A stretch of DNA of 50,617 nt, from NCBI RefSeq assembly GCF_000741285.1, contig NZ_JGZE01000017.1, forward strand, positions 1-50,617, written 5' to 3'. Shown here in pieces: positions 42,946 to 50,617 of this stretch. Under the pieces are notes generated by a model, which worked only from the letters and a program-made list of their open reading frames with translations, searched no databases and was not told the origin of the DNA. The DNA is from Bifidobacterium mongoliense DSM 21395. Its GTDB lineage: Bacteria > Actinomycetota > Actinomycetes > Actinomycetales > Bifidobacteriaceae. Each line of letters opens with the position of its first letter. Positions within the stretch are counted from its first letter, which is position 1. A program made the position numbers and the translations under genes.

Positions 42946-45900
42946 TCATTCCGAAATCGCCCCATGGACGGTCAAATCATCGGCCAAATCGTATATCGCC
43001 TCACGCAGACCACTGCGATACTTAATCTTCGAGAGATGTTGAACCGTATCGTCATGTGCCAGGGTGCGATATTCGCTACTTCCCTGCGCGACCAACCGTC
43101 GGATCTGCCCCATATCATCGAGGTCCTGCAACCCGTAAAGGTGGCGTGCGAACAGTTCACGCATTTGCTCACTACTCATGACATCGATGATGCCCCACTT
43201 GATTCTGAAATCCTGTAGTTGCCTATCCAACGTCACCGTATTCGCACGGCGAATCACGTTCTCCGCTTCCTCCAAGCTCCTAAGCTTTACCGGATATACA
43301 AACCCCGAACCTTCCGGCGGGTAGTGCCCTCCGGCAATGGCGGCGGCGGCATTGCCGATGCGGGTGGCGTACTGGCGATCCTCCAAGCCATTGGCGAATT
43401 CTTGAATCTTATCCTGCGTATCGGCGGCATCGTCATGACGGCCTTCGTGGACTTCGTTCAGGAGCTGCTCCACGAGTTCGGTGAGATAGTCGTAGTTGAT
43501 CTGCACGTCCTTGATATGCGTCATCCGCAAATCAATCTGGGTCGGCAGAACCTTATGCCGACCGGCAATCGCCTTCTTGAGCTCATTAACGAGCGCCACC
43601 GTCAACGTTCTCTCCTCGGCGACACTCATACCCAGTGACTTCACCAAAGAGTCGGGATCATCGTAGTCGAATCCGGTCTTCGCACCGTCGATCTCATCGG
43701 GAGTGAATTGTTTGAGCTGAGAGACTCCGGCATTGTACTCACGCATCACATCCGCCATGAAATCCTGCTGCTTTTCGGATGAAGGAATGTGCTGGAAGTC
43801 CTCCGTGAGGCTTCTCAGTTTATCGACCTTCGTTCTGACCGCCTTGAGGACCTCCTCGAACGACTTGGCAAGTACGCCGGAATCCGTGAGATCCGGGTCC
43901 TCCCTCTGCCCCAGTTCCGCCGAGTTCTTGTTGGCGTAAATCGCCAGCGCCTCATTCATCAGCTTCTCGGAATTCGCCGGCCACCGATAATTGACGATAT
44001 AGCCCCACGGCTTGCTGTCCATATCCTCGATGCGGTTCGTACGCGAATACGCCTGAATCAAGCCGGCGTTCTTCAATGTCCGATCGACGTACAGGGTGTT
44101 GAGCTGGGGTGCATCGAAGCCCGTGAGGAGCTGATCGACGACGATGACCAGATCAAGATATCGTTTGTCGTTCGCCGTTCGGTCGAGCCGGGATGTGACG
44201 TCCTGCGTATAACCACCGACGTCATCCATGCCGAACGATGTACCGAATTCTCCGTTGTACGTCTGTATGGCTCGGAACAGCATCTTGTTCGAGTTGAGCA
44301 TGTCATCGCTGTTCGTCGTGTTGTAACTGAAGGTAATGGCGACCTTGAGCACCAATCCCCCATTGCGTCGATGCTCGTCATTGACCCGTTGGAACTCATC
44401 GAAATACTTCATCGCCATTGGGGTACTCGCCGCTCCCCCACCGACGTGGGTGGTGAACAAGGCGTTGTACTTGCACTCGTTCGACCTATTGCGCCAATTC
44501 GCGAACACGTCCGCGACCACAAGACGAACATGCTCGTCATTGTTGTCATAGAAGCTGGGCGATATCGCATCATCCATGTCTCTTTGATCGAGGTTCGCGA
44601 TCTTCGCCTGAACCTGCTCCTCGGACCACGACGGATAGCGGTTCCGGTAGAACTGCGGCAGATACTCCTCTTTCATCTTGTCTTCATCGATGGTCGTACG
44701 GAAATCGACCTTGAACCCCAACACGTTGTGATCGGCGATGGCTTCGCGAATAGTGTAGGCATGCAGGAGCGAGCCGAAAATATCACCCGTGCGAAGACCT
44801 TTGGTCGTGTCGTCGAACATCGGCGTACCCGTATACCCGACCCAAGCCGAACGGGGAAACTTCCGCTGAATAGTTTGGAATGAATCACCACCGGTCGAAC
44901 GGTGCGCTTCGTCTACGACAAAGACGATATTCTTCTCCGGAGCCTTGAAGGACTTCCGCTTGACGAGAGTGTCGAGTTTCTGCACGGAGGTGACGATGAT
45001 GCCACCATCCTTAGCCTTGAGTTTGCGCCGCAGATCGTTGGTGTTGTTGGTGTCCTTCACGCCACCGAGCATGTCATCTCCCGCATCGGGGTCATATGCC
45101 TGGTACTTGTCCAACGTTTGCTTCGTCAACGCAATCCTGTCGACGAGGAACACGACCTTATCGACATTCGGCAGACGGCTTGCCAGCCAGGCCGTTTTGA
45201 AGCTGGTGATGGTCTTGCCCGACCCGGTAGTGTGCCAGATGTATCCGATTTTGTTGGTGGCTATCTCGAAGTCGGTGTATTTGAGTTTGTTCAGCACCGC
45301 CTGCGTGGCATACACCTGATAGGGACGCATGACCTTGAGCATCCGCTTGTTGGGTGTGCCGTCCAGAATCATGAAGTTCGTCGCCATCTGATGCGCCATG
45401 GGGATCGAAAGCATGGAATCGGCGAACTCACGCCAATCGCGGACGATACCGTTGTTGTCCCTGCGCTGCCAGTGGAACGCGAAGTCCTTGTTGAACTGGT
45501 CCGACGTGGTGTTGGCCATGTATTTCACGTTGTTGGGTGAAAGTGCCACCAGGATCTGCAGAGTCGAGAAGATATCGTGATACTGCAGCTCGTCAATGTA
45601 CTGGTGCATCTGGTTCAACGCCTCATTGACGTCGTGGGTGTCGCGCTTTTCTTCGATCTGGATGATAGGTAGACCGTTGATGAGCAATGTGGTGTCGAAC
45701 CGACGGTTTTCTTTCCCCGCGATGACGGCGGGGCGCTCAATCTGGTTCACCACCTGGTAGACCGTGTCTCCCGCGCCGATCTGCTTCTGGTCGAAGACGG
45801 TGAGGAACACATGCCTGCCATCGTCCAAATCGACTTCAATCTGCGAAACGCCATTCAGACCATAGAGGAACTTGCCGGCCTGATACGGAGTGTTCAGATT

Positions 45901-46191
45901 CGAGATGGTGTTCTTCACCTGTGCAAACTCGACGTCGCTCAGCGGGTGGTCGAGCACATTCTGATTGTGACGTTCAAGGATGGATTTGAAATTGGCCCAT
46001 AATTGCTTGGTTGTGCTGATACCACGCTCATACTGCCAGAATTTCTCCGCCGACAGATACCGCGGTGTTCGATGCTCGATATCCTCTGAGCGCTTGGAAT
46101 CGGGCTCCCGTACCAGTCCCCGATTGCAGAGCCGCTCGATCAGCATCGATTCAAATTCGCTCTCGCTGCCCGACTGCGGATGGCTCTCCAT
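42946..46191 (-). CDS. hsdR: Type I restriction endonuclease subunit
   Basis: A 1081-residue motor and nuclease subunit. The PD-(D/E)xK nuclease site is D166 ... E180-x-K182 in RFDTTLLINGLPIIQIEEKR. Motor motifs follow: HTTGSGKT (320-327), VVDEAH (425-430), GYTGTP, and later QLLTGFDAPQLNTLYVDR and QAYSRTNR. The C-terminal helical domain is complete. AGGAG lies 7 nt before the ATG. It is the first gene of the R-S-M order, 39 nt ahead of hsdS1, and reads through without interruption. Confidence 0.97.
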   Translation of the reverse strand: MESHPQSGSESEFESMLIERLCNRGLVREPDSKRSEDIEHRTPRYLSAEKFWQYERGISTTKQLWANFKSILERHNQNVLDHPLSDVEFAQVKNTISNLNTPYQAGKFLYGLNGVSQIEVDLDDGRHVFLTVFDQKQIGAGDTVYQVVNQIERPAVIAGKENRRFDTTLLINGLPIIQIEEKRDTHDVNEALNQMHQYIDELQYHDIFSTLQILVALSPNNVKYMANTTSDQFNKDFAFHWQRRDNNGIVRDWREFADSMLSIPMAHQMATNFMILDGTPNKRMLKVMRPYQVYATQAVLNKLKYTDFEIATNKIGYIWHTTGSGKTITSFKTAWLASRLPNVDKVVFLVDRIALTKQTLDKYQAYDPDAGDDMLGGVKDTNNTNDLRRKLKAKDGGIIVTSVQKLDTLVKRKSFKAPEKNIVFVVDEAHRSTGGDSFQTIQRKFPRSAWVGYTGTPMFDDTTKGLRTGDIFGSLLHAYTIREAIADHNVLGFKVDFRTTIDEDKMKEEYLPQFYRNRYPSWSEEQVQAKIANLDQRDMDDAISPSFYDNNDEHVRLVVADVFANWRNRSNECKYNALFTTHVGGGAASTPMAMKYFDEFQRVNDEHRRNGGLVLKVAITFSYNTTNSDDMLNSNKMLFRAIQTYNGEFGTSFGMDDVGGYTQDVTSRLDRTANDKRYLDLVIVVDQLLTGFDAPQLNTLYVDRTLKNAGLIQAYSRTNRIEDMDSKPWGYIVNYRWPANSEKLMNEALAIYANKNSAELGQREDPDLTDSGVLAKSFEEVLKAVRTKVDKLRSLTEDFQHIPSSEKQQDFMADVMREYNAGVSQLKQFTPDEIDGAKTGFDYDDPDSLVKSLGMSVAEERTLTVALVNELKKAIAGRHKVLPTQIDLRMTHIKDVQINYDYLTELVEQLLNEVHEGRHDDAADTQDKIQEFANGLEDRQYATRIGNAAAAIAGGHYPPEGSGFVYPVKLRSLEEAENVIRRANTVTLDRQLQDFRIKWGIIDVMSSEQMRELFARHLYGLQDLDDMGQIRRLVAQGSSEYRTLAHDDTVQHLSKIKYRSGLREAIYDLADDLTVHGAISE

Positions 46192-46471
46192 GCCCAGCTC
46201 CTCTTTTCCTACCCACCGAGACCATCCACCGCGAAGGCATCCGTCCCATGCTCATCTGCATGCCCAACGGCGGCGCATACCTGTCCGTGTAACTCCCTGT
46301 AACGTCACCGTCGATGGCATCACTGGTGCAATATTCTTCTCATCGCCTCGGACATGTCCGCGGACGCGAGATGTACCGCTCGCCGCCGGACCAATGTCGA
46401 CTCCCGGTCGGGCGCAGCCCGCAGGAGAACGACACTGGCCCGAGATGACCACACCGGCTCAGTCTCTGGTT
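46192..46471. other. Intergenic region between hsdR and the S10 peptidase
   Basis: No gene was accepted here. It must contain the hsdR promoter. A 12-bp perfect palindrome, CGGACATGTCCG, lies at 46349-46360. A short plus-strand frame ending HREGIRPMLICMPNGG near 46218-46290 reads like a protein tail but has no start and was not identified. Confidence 0.5.
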
Positions 46472-48091
46472 CTACCGCTCGTCAATCGAAGGCAGATCCT
46501 CCGCGCTGGCTGTATAGAAGCGGCCAAGGTCGGCCGAAAACTTGGCCAGACTGGGCTCGGAGGTATAGAGCATATGGCCTGCCGGATAGTACGTGAAGGC
46601 GATATTGCCGCGCAGCGCCTTGGGCAGACCGAGGTGATCGATGTCATATTCGGTCTGGAAGAACGGCGTGCACAGATCGAAGAGGCCGTTGCCGATAAGG
46701 ACTTTGAGTGTCGGTTGTGCCGTGATGGCCGCCGCGAGATCCGGAGTGACGTTCGGGAACGGGATGGTGGCTCCCCACGCGGTCTTCGCATGCTCCGGCA
46801 GCTTGTGATTCCATACCCAGCCCTTGCCCGGTTCGCTGGAATCCCAGTCGAAGTCGGCGAATCCCCTGCGCTCCGGCCTGCCCTGCCATCCGAGTTCGTC
46901 ACGCAGATACGCGTTGACCAAGCTGGAGTATGCCGGGTCGAGGTAGGAGTCGTCGACCACGAAGGTCTCGTCGTCGCTCATCCGGTCCAGGTCATAGCCG
47001 GCGACCCTGCCGTCGTACCTGCCAACGATCTGGTCGCGGGCGCGTAACAGCTCCTTGCGGAACCGCATGTCGAGCACGCGCAGATCCGAGTCGGCGACGT
47101 AGCGTTCGCTCAATCCGGTGAGCTCCGCGTAGTGCTTGGCGACGAGGGCTTTAGTCTCGTCGCTGAGACGGTCACCCTGTGCGAGCGCCGGACGCAGTTG
47201 CTCATTGGCGAAAGTTCGGGCTTTCTCGAGGAAGGCGGCGGTGTCGACGCCGTCACCGGCCTGGCCATGGTATTTCGCCACGGAGGCGAAGGTCGGGAAA
47301 TAGCCGATGTAGAACTGGTCGGACGTGTCGAGGGTGTGCGCGTAATCGAGGATGTCCGAGATCAGCACGATGCCGTTCAGCGCCGCACCATCCTGCTGGA
47401 GCCGATACGCGAGCGCCGCGCCACGGGTGGTGCCATAGGATTCACCGAGCAGGTACTTCGGCGAATTCCAGCGGTGGTACTTGCTCAGGAACGCACGGAT
47501 GAACGCACTGAAGCCCTTCACGTCGCCGTCGACCGACCACAACTCGGCTTTAGCCTTATCGAGCACCTGGGAGAAGCCTGCACCGGCTGCGTCGATGAAC
47601 ACCAGGTCGGAGCTGGGCAGCAGCGTGTGCACGTTGTCGACGAAGCCATAGGGAGCGGCCGGCACCGGTGCCGCGTCGGGCACATCGATGCGCTTGGGCG
47701 CGATGGACCCAAGCAACAGGAACGTGCTGGACGACCCCGGGCCACCGTTGAAGACGAATGTCACCGGGCGGGTGGAGTCGCTCTTGCCCTCGGCATCGAC
47801 CGCCGTGAACGCGGCGTAGAAGATGCTGGCCGCCGGCTTCACCTTCGCGGTGTCGATGGTGATCGTGCCCACGGTAGCGTCGTAGCGCCAGAGCCTGCAC
47901 GCCAGCTCGATCGAATGATGCGTGGTGCTCTCGGACTCTGACTGCAGCGGGGTTTCCGGGGTTTTCTTGCCAGGTCTGCTACCATCCGTCGCCCCGGCGG
48001 CCGTAGCCCCGGATATCACACCATGCGGCACCGCGCCGTTAAGATCGTTGTCAATACGAGCGTCGCTGCCCGCCGCCTGCGCATCCGTCAT
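46472..48091 (-). CDS. Serine carboxypeptidase-like peptidase (family S10)
   Basis: An alpha/beta-hydrolase peptidase of about 540 residues. Family text includes VTFVFNGGPGSSSTFLLLGSIAPKRI (oxyanion region), the nucleophile in YLLGESYGTTRGAALAYRL, Asp in IGNGLFDLCTPF and His in YYPAGHML. No signal peptide is evident; the N-terminus is about 50 hydrophilic residues, so it may act in the cytosol. The ATG at 48091 follows GGAGGGCGGAG; an ATG at 48115 is weaker. It has no partner gene nearby. Confidence 0.92.
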   Translation of the reverse strand: MTDAQAAGSDARIDNDLNGAVPHGVISGATAAGATDGSRPGKKTPETPLQSESESTTHHSIELACRLWRYDATVGTITIDTAKVKPAASIFYAAFTAVDAEGKSDSTRPVTFVFNGGPGSSSTFLLLGSIAPKRIDVPDAAPVPAAPYGFVDNVHTLLPSSDLVFIDAAGAGFSQVLDKAKAELWSVDGDVKGFSAFIRAFLSKYHRWNSPKYLLGESYGTTRGAALAYRLQQDGAALNGIVLISDILDYAHTLDTSDQFYIGYFPTFASVAKYHGQAGDGVDTAAFLEKARTFANEQLRPALAQGDRLSDETKALVAKHYAELTGLSERYVADSDLRVLDMRFRKELLRARDQIVGRYDGRVAGYDLDRMSDDETFVVDDSYLDPAYSSLVNAYLRDELGWQGRPERRGFADFDWDSSEPGKGWVWNHKLPEHAKTAWGATIPFPNVTPDLAAAITAQPTLKVLIGNGLFDLCTPFFQTEYDIDHLGLPKALRGNIAFTYYPAGHMLYTSEPSLAKFSADLGRFYTASAEDLPSIDER

Positions 48092-48257
48092 ATTCTCCGC
48101 CCTCCGATCCATCATCGCCGCATTGGCGCTGTGTCATGGAATATGATAGGCCGAATATGCTACGTCCCGCGATACGACACGTTGCTTGCACCATGCTATA
48201 TATCGTGGTCAATGGTATGCGCTGAGGTCGGCGTAGCACTCGCATGGTTATTGTTTA

Positions 48258-49616
48258 CTAGTGCTTACCCAGCAAGCCGGAGATATTCTTCGAGACCTGG
48301 GCGATCCCCGTCGCCACGTCGTCTCCCAGTTCCTTGACTCCTTTGCCGATGCTCTGCCCCGTATCCCGCAGTCGCGCGGCATCGTCAGCGAACTGCACGG
48401 CCCCATTCACGATTCCGTGGGTCGTTTTCTCACCAAATCTGGCCGCGCCCTGTCCCAGTTGTACAGCGCCGTGGCCCAACTGTCTGGCGCCCTGCCCCAC
48501 TTGATTCGCACCATCGACGATGAGCTTGCCCGCTGCCTCAGTCCATTTCGGCGCCATCTCGATTTTAGCGTGCTCGGCCTCAATGCCAATCGATATGGCG
48601 AAATGGACCATGCGCTCATTCACATCGTTCAAAACCTGAAGGGTGTGGCTCACACTGAAAGGATGCAGGACTTTCTGCCCGCGAACGGTCTGGGCAGAGC
48701 GCTGCACACTGTCGTTGAGCTGGAGTAATTTGGTCTCGATATCGTGCAGGCGCATGCGTCGCGCCACAATGACGCCGCGTCGATGAGACTCGAGGGTTTC
48801 GGGACGTTCAGCCATTACGCGATCCAGTTCGAGTACATAGAGCTTGTCCTGCAGTTGCACGGCATTGCCGAGGATGGACGTCCATTCGTCGAGGTCGTTA
48901 CTCAATTGAACACTCAACCGCTCCGCATCAACGGCGTCGCCGGTCTCCGTGAGTTTTTTGGCAAGACCCTCGATTTTCAGCAGTGCATAGCCCTGCGCCC
49001 GCACCAAATCCTGAGCGCAACCGGCCACCTTGGACCAAGTGGTTTCCGTTACCATGCCCACGTTGTCACGAATCGTCATCGTTTCGTCGATCATATGCGC
49101 TACGCCGACAAGATTGGCGATTGACTGATCCTTCTGATCCTGTAATAGATCATCGATTTTGCTGTCAATCACGGCAAGGTAGTCGGTGATCTCTTGAATC
49201 GCCTGCTCAAGCGCCATCTGCGTCATGACACTCGCGACCCCGGTCAGCATCTGCGGATTGGCTAAGGACGAAGCTTTGGACAGATCCTCGAATTTCAGGA
49301 TGTGACGAATCTTGCCTCCTCCGCGTAGAACACCGGTGCCGGTGCCACCGTATTGCGCCATCTTTGCGGCGGACTCCTCTGTCAGTTTCACCCAGCGGCC
49401 GCTCTGTGCCGCGGAATTTCCCAGTACTTGGAATCCCTTACTTCCGGCCAGCAACGCCTGCTTCTTGACATCACGCGCCTGCGCACGCAGTCCCGCAGCG
49501 GACAACCATGCGTCGATGGAAGCACCATCCCCGAGGACCAGCATGCCCTGGTCATCTGTGAACACCCGTATGTCGCCAGTTCCGCCATCAGCGGGAACCA
49601 TGCTCTGCACATCCAT
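48258..49616 (-). CDS. Large alpha-helical protein of unknown function
   Basis: A 452-residue protein, not recognised. The first 100 residues are mixed (VFTDDQGMLVLGDGASIDAWLSAAG). A helical core follows (MTQMALEQAIQEITDYLAVIDSKIDDLLQDQKDQ). The C-terminus has amphipathic repeats of the type QVGQGARQLGHGAVQLGQGAARFG, then DDAARLRDTG. No enzyme motif or membrane segment is clear. GGAGGGGG lies 6 nt before the ATG at 49616; the frame is open upstream but overlaps the neighbouring gene. It follows the 146-residue gene by 22 nt, so both form an operon. Confidence 0.75.
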   Translation of the reverse strand: MDVQSMVPADGGTGDIRVFTDDQGMLVLGDGASIDAWLSAAGLRAQARDVKKQALLAGSKGFQVLGNSAAQSGRWVKLTEESAAKMAQYGGTGTGVLRGGGKIRHILKFEDLSKASSLANPQMLTGVASVMTQMALEQAIQEITDYLAVIDSKIDDLLQDQKDQSIANLVGVAHMIDETMTIRDNVGMVTETTWSKVAGCAQDLVRAQGYALLKIEGLAKKLTETGDAVDAERLSVQLSNDLDEWTSILGNAVQLQDKLYVLELDRVMAERPETLESHRRGVIVARRMRLHDIETKLLQLNDSVQRSAQTVRGQKVLHPFSVSHTLQVLNDVNERMVHFAISIGIEAEHAKIEMAPKWTEAAGKLIVDGANQVGQGARQLGHGAVQLGQGAARFGEKTTHGIVNGAVQFADDAARLRDTGQSIGKGVKELGDDVATGIAQVSKNISGLLGKH

Positions 49617-49638
49617 GCAAACCCCCTCCAGATTGGTA

Positions 49639-50079
49639 TCAGTTGATTGCGGCAGCGAATACGCTGTTGAACAGTTTCTTGGAACGCTGCTGCAGCAACC
49701 TGGTCTTTCTACGATCCGGCTGCGTTTCCTTGGAAATAAGAGCGACGCCCCTTCGTATTTTTGCCAACTCTTGATGCCATTGAGCAACCGGAGCGTCATC
49801 CGGGAATTCGGCTGATTTCGTTTCAATTGCTTCCTCAACAGCATCACATTGGTATCCTATTTTCTTCAGCGGATTGTTGTCCTTGGACTGAGAAATCATC
49901 TTGAACAATTCAACGAATTTGTCTGAAAAACGCTGGTCTTTCAACCAGCTTACCGTTTTCTCAATCATCTCCGGAGTAATGTACGATGCCAGCATGGTAA
50001 CAATGCCAATGGCCGCCGCGGCTTTGCCACCAGTCTTCACCTTACTGCCCGACTTACCCATCGTCGCCTTATTCGGCAT
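49639..50079 (-). CDS. Small protein with one hydrophobic segment, unknown function
   Basis: The 146-residue product starts basic (MPNKATMGKSGSKVKTGGKA), has one hydrophobic segment (AAAAIGIVTMLASYI), then charged helices (TVSWLKDQRFSDKFVELFKMI ... RRKTRLLQQRSKKLFN). AAGGGGGAT precedes the ATG. It is the first gene of a two-gene operon with the helical protein. No family was recognised. The coding region is AT-richer than the core, in line with the defence region nearby. Confidence 0.75.
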   Translation of the reverse strand: MPNKATMGKSGSKVKTGGKAAAAIGIVTMLASYITPEMIEKTVSWLKDQRFSDKFVELFKMISQSKDNNPLKKIGYQCDAVEEAIETKSAEFPDDAPVAQWHQELAKIRRGVALISKETQPDRRKTRLLQQRSKKLFNSVFAAAIN

Positions 50080-50373
50080 ATGATCCCCCTTGGATTAGTG
50101 CGTTCGGTTCTCAACCATTGTAAAGGACGCGGATACGCGACACGATACTAGCGAGCCGCGCGTAATGTACTTGTATTATCCTGCCTGTTTCACTTGTGCT
50201 CATGTGTCTGACGGCCCTCGCGTCATGGCCGAGACGGTGTGCGGACGATACGAATCACATGCCTATCTCGTGTGGCTCCCCATCTGCTGCAAATTTCTGT
50301 TCTCTACATCACAAGACCCGTTGATGCCTGTAGTCGTATCTGCTATTGTTTACCGCTGATCAAAATATTTTTT
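50080..50373. other. Intergenic region before the ISL3-like element
   Basis: No gene was seen. It should contain the promoter of the minus-strand operon at 49616-50079. It runs into the inferred left end of the ISL3-like element at 50374. Confidence 0.5.
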
Positions 50374-50397
50374 GGCTTTTCGCTGTTTGGTGTGGGT
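50374..50397 (+). mobile_element. Probable left terminal repeat of an ISL3-like element
   Basis: GGCTTTTCGCTGTTTGGTGT starts 64 bp before the transposase ATG, after an A/T-rich run. ISL3 elements typically begin with GGCTCTT- or GGCTTTT-like ends. The partner repeat is outside the window. Confidence 0.5.
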
Positions 50398-50437
50398 GGC
50401 TGGTCGGGTGGAGGTGGCTGGCGGGTAGTTTGGGGGT

Positions 50438-50617
50438 ATGGATACCACGTTGTTGTTCACCGCCGCCTTGCAGTTGCCTGATCCTGGAGGGTTTCGGGTG
50501 TGGAGTTGCGTGACGGGGGAGGGCGGCGGACGCGAATTGCACATCACGATCGGATTCGAGCCCGGCTCGCGTTTTTCTTGCCGCATGCGCAGTGCGGGCG
50601 GGAGGCGTGCCCGATGC
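50438..50617 (+). pseudogene. ISL3-family transposase start, frameshifted (cut by window edge)
   Basis: The ATG frame reads MDTTLLFTAALQLPDPGG ... ELHITIGFEPGSRFSC, the ISL3 N-terminus that leads into a CPxCG ... CP zinc-finger. After SC the expected PHAQCGREACPM appears one frame over, so one base is missing near 50581 (CC for CCC). The frame as read loses the zinc-finger pattern. Either this copy is dead or the base call is wrong; the rest lies outside the window. Confidence 0.65.

Noticed and set aside
46218..46292. Plus-strand peptide ending HREGIRPMLICMPNGG as a gene remnant
   Set aside because: No start, too short, and not identified; kept only as a note in the intergenic entry.
1..50617. 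CRISPR array or cas genes
   Set aside because: No regularly spaced repeats and no Cas-like proteins were seen.

Overview
The window looks like a chromosomal segment of a high-GC Gram-positive of the Bifidobacterium type (Bifidobacteriaceae). The evidence is a GC-rich core with Shine-Dalgarno or apparently leaderless starts, and actinobacterial hallmark families: DUF3052, DUF3107, DUF2342, a Lon-like S16 protease beside a UvrD2-type helicase, a VKOR-family protein, and meso-DAP wall genes dapF and murI. Genus is inferred from gene content and style, not from a marker gene. No rRNA, tRNA or CRISPR array was seen.

Layout. (1) 1-6206 is an AT-richer island behind the end of an IS30 element: a VIT/CCC1 metal transporter, a PAP2 phosphatase, then a tight run of DedA protein, response regulator (frameshifted between its two domains), histidine kinase and a FetAB-type ABC exporter. 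(2) 6207-6920 is a gene-free seam with inverted repeats. (3) 6921-28306 is GC-rich core: glyA, DUF3052, S16 protease, a DUF2342 protein split in two by a one-base shift, a UvrD2-like helicase, a phosphotransferase-like protein with a repetitive tail, DUF3107, a PHP phosphoesterase, VKOR, dapF, murI, patatin, SPFH protein, a USP-crcB-crcB operon, a MacB-like ABC protein, an aldo/keto reductase and a YihY protein. (4) 28370-36149 holds a ribosomal-protection-type GTPase, a DUF4232 lipoprotein, a complete polar amino-acid ABC transporter (two permeases, ATPase, binding lipoprotein), an SdpI-like protein and an alpha/beta hydrolase whose start is out of frame. (5) 36253-46191 is a defence region, all on the minus strand: hsdR, hsdS, hsdM, an AbiE-like toxin-antitoxin pair, a second hsdS-like cassette and a tyrosine recombinase. 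(6) 46472-50079 has an S10 peptidase and a two-gene operon of unknown function. (7) The right edge is the start of an ISL3-like element whose transposase is frameshifted.

Strongest points. First, a fluoride (crcB-type) riboswitch at about 23097-23156 on the minus strand precedes USP-crcB-crcB; it has the conserved 8-nt loop, AAAC joint and CTGATG...CTAC 3' end, but carries an extra hairpin. Second, the type I R-M locus carries two hsdS genes with four different recognition domains, bounded by shared short repeats and by a 147-bp identical direct repeat, next to a tyrosine recombinase. The second hsdS begins and ends exactly at module borders, like a donor cassette. An AbiE-like pair with its own 16-bp-arm operator palindrome sits inside the locus. 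Third, several genes (response regulator, DUF2342, hydrolase, ISL3 transposase) are each broken by one apparent one-base indel; this is either real decay or switching, or base-calling error, and raw reads would decide.
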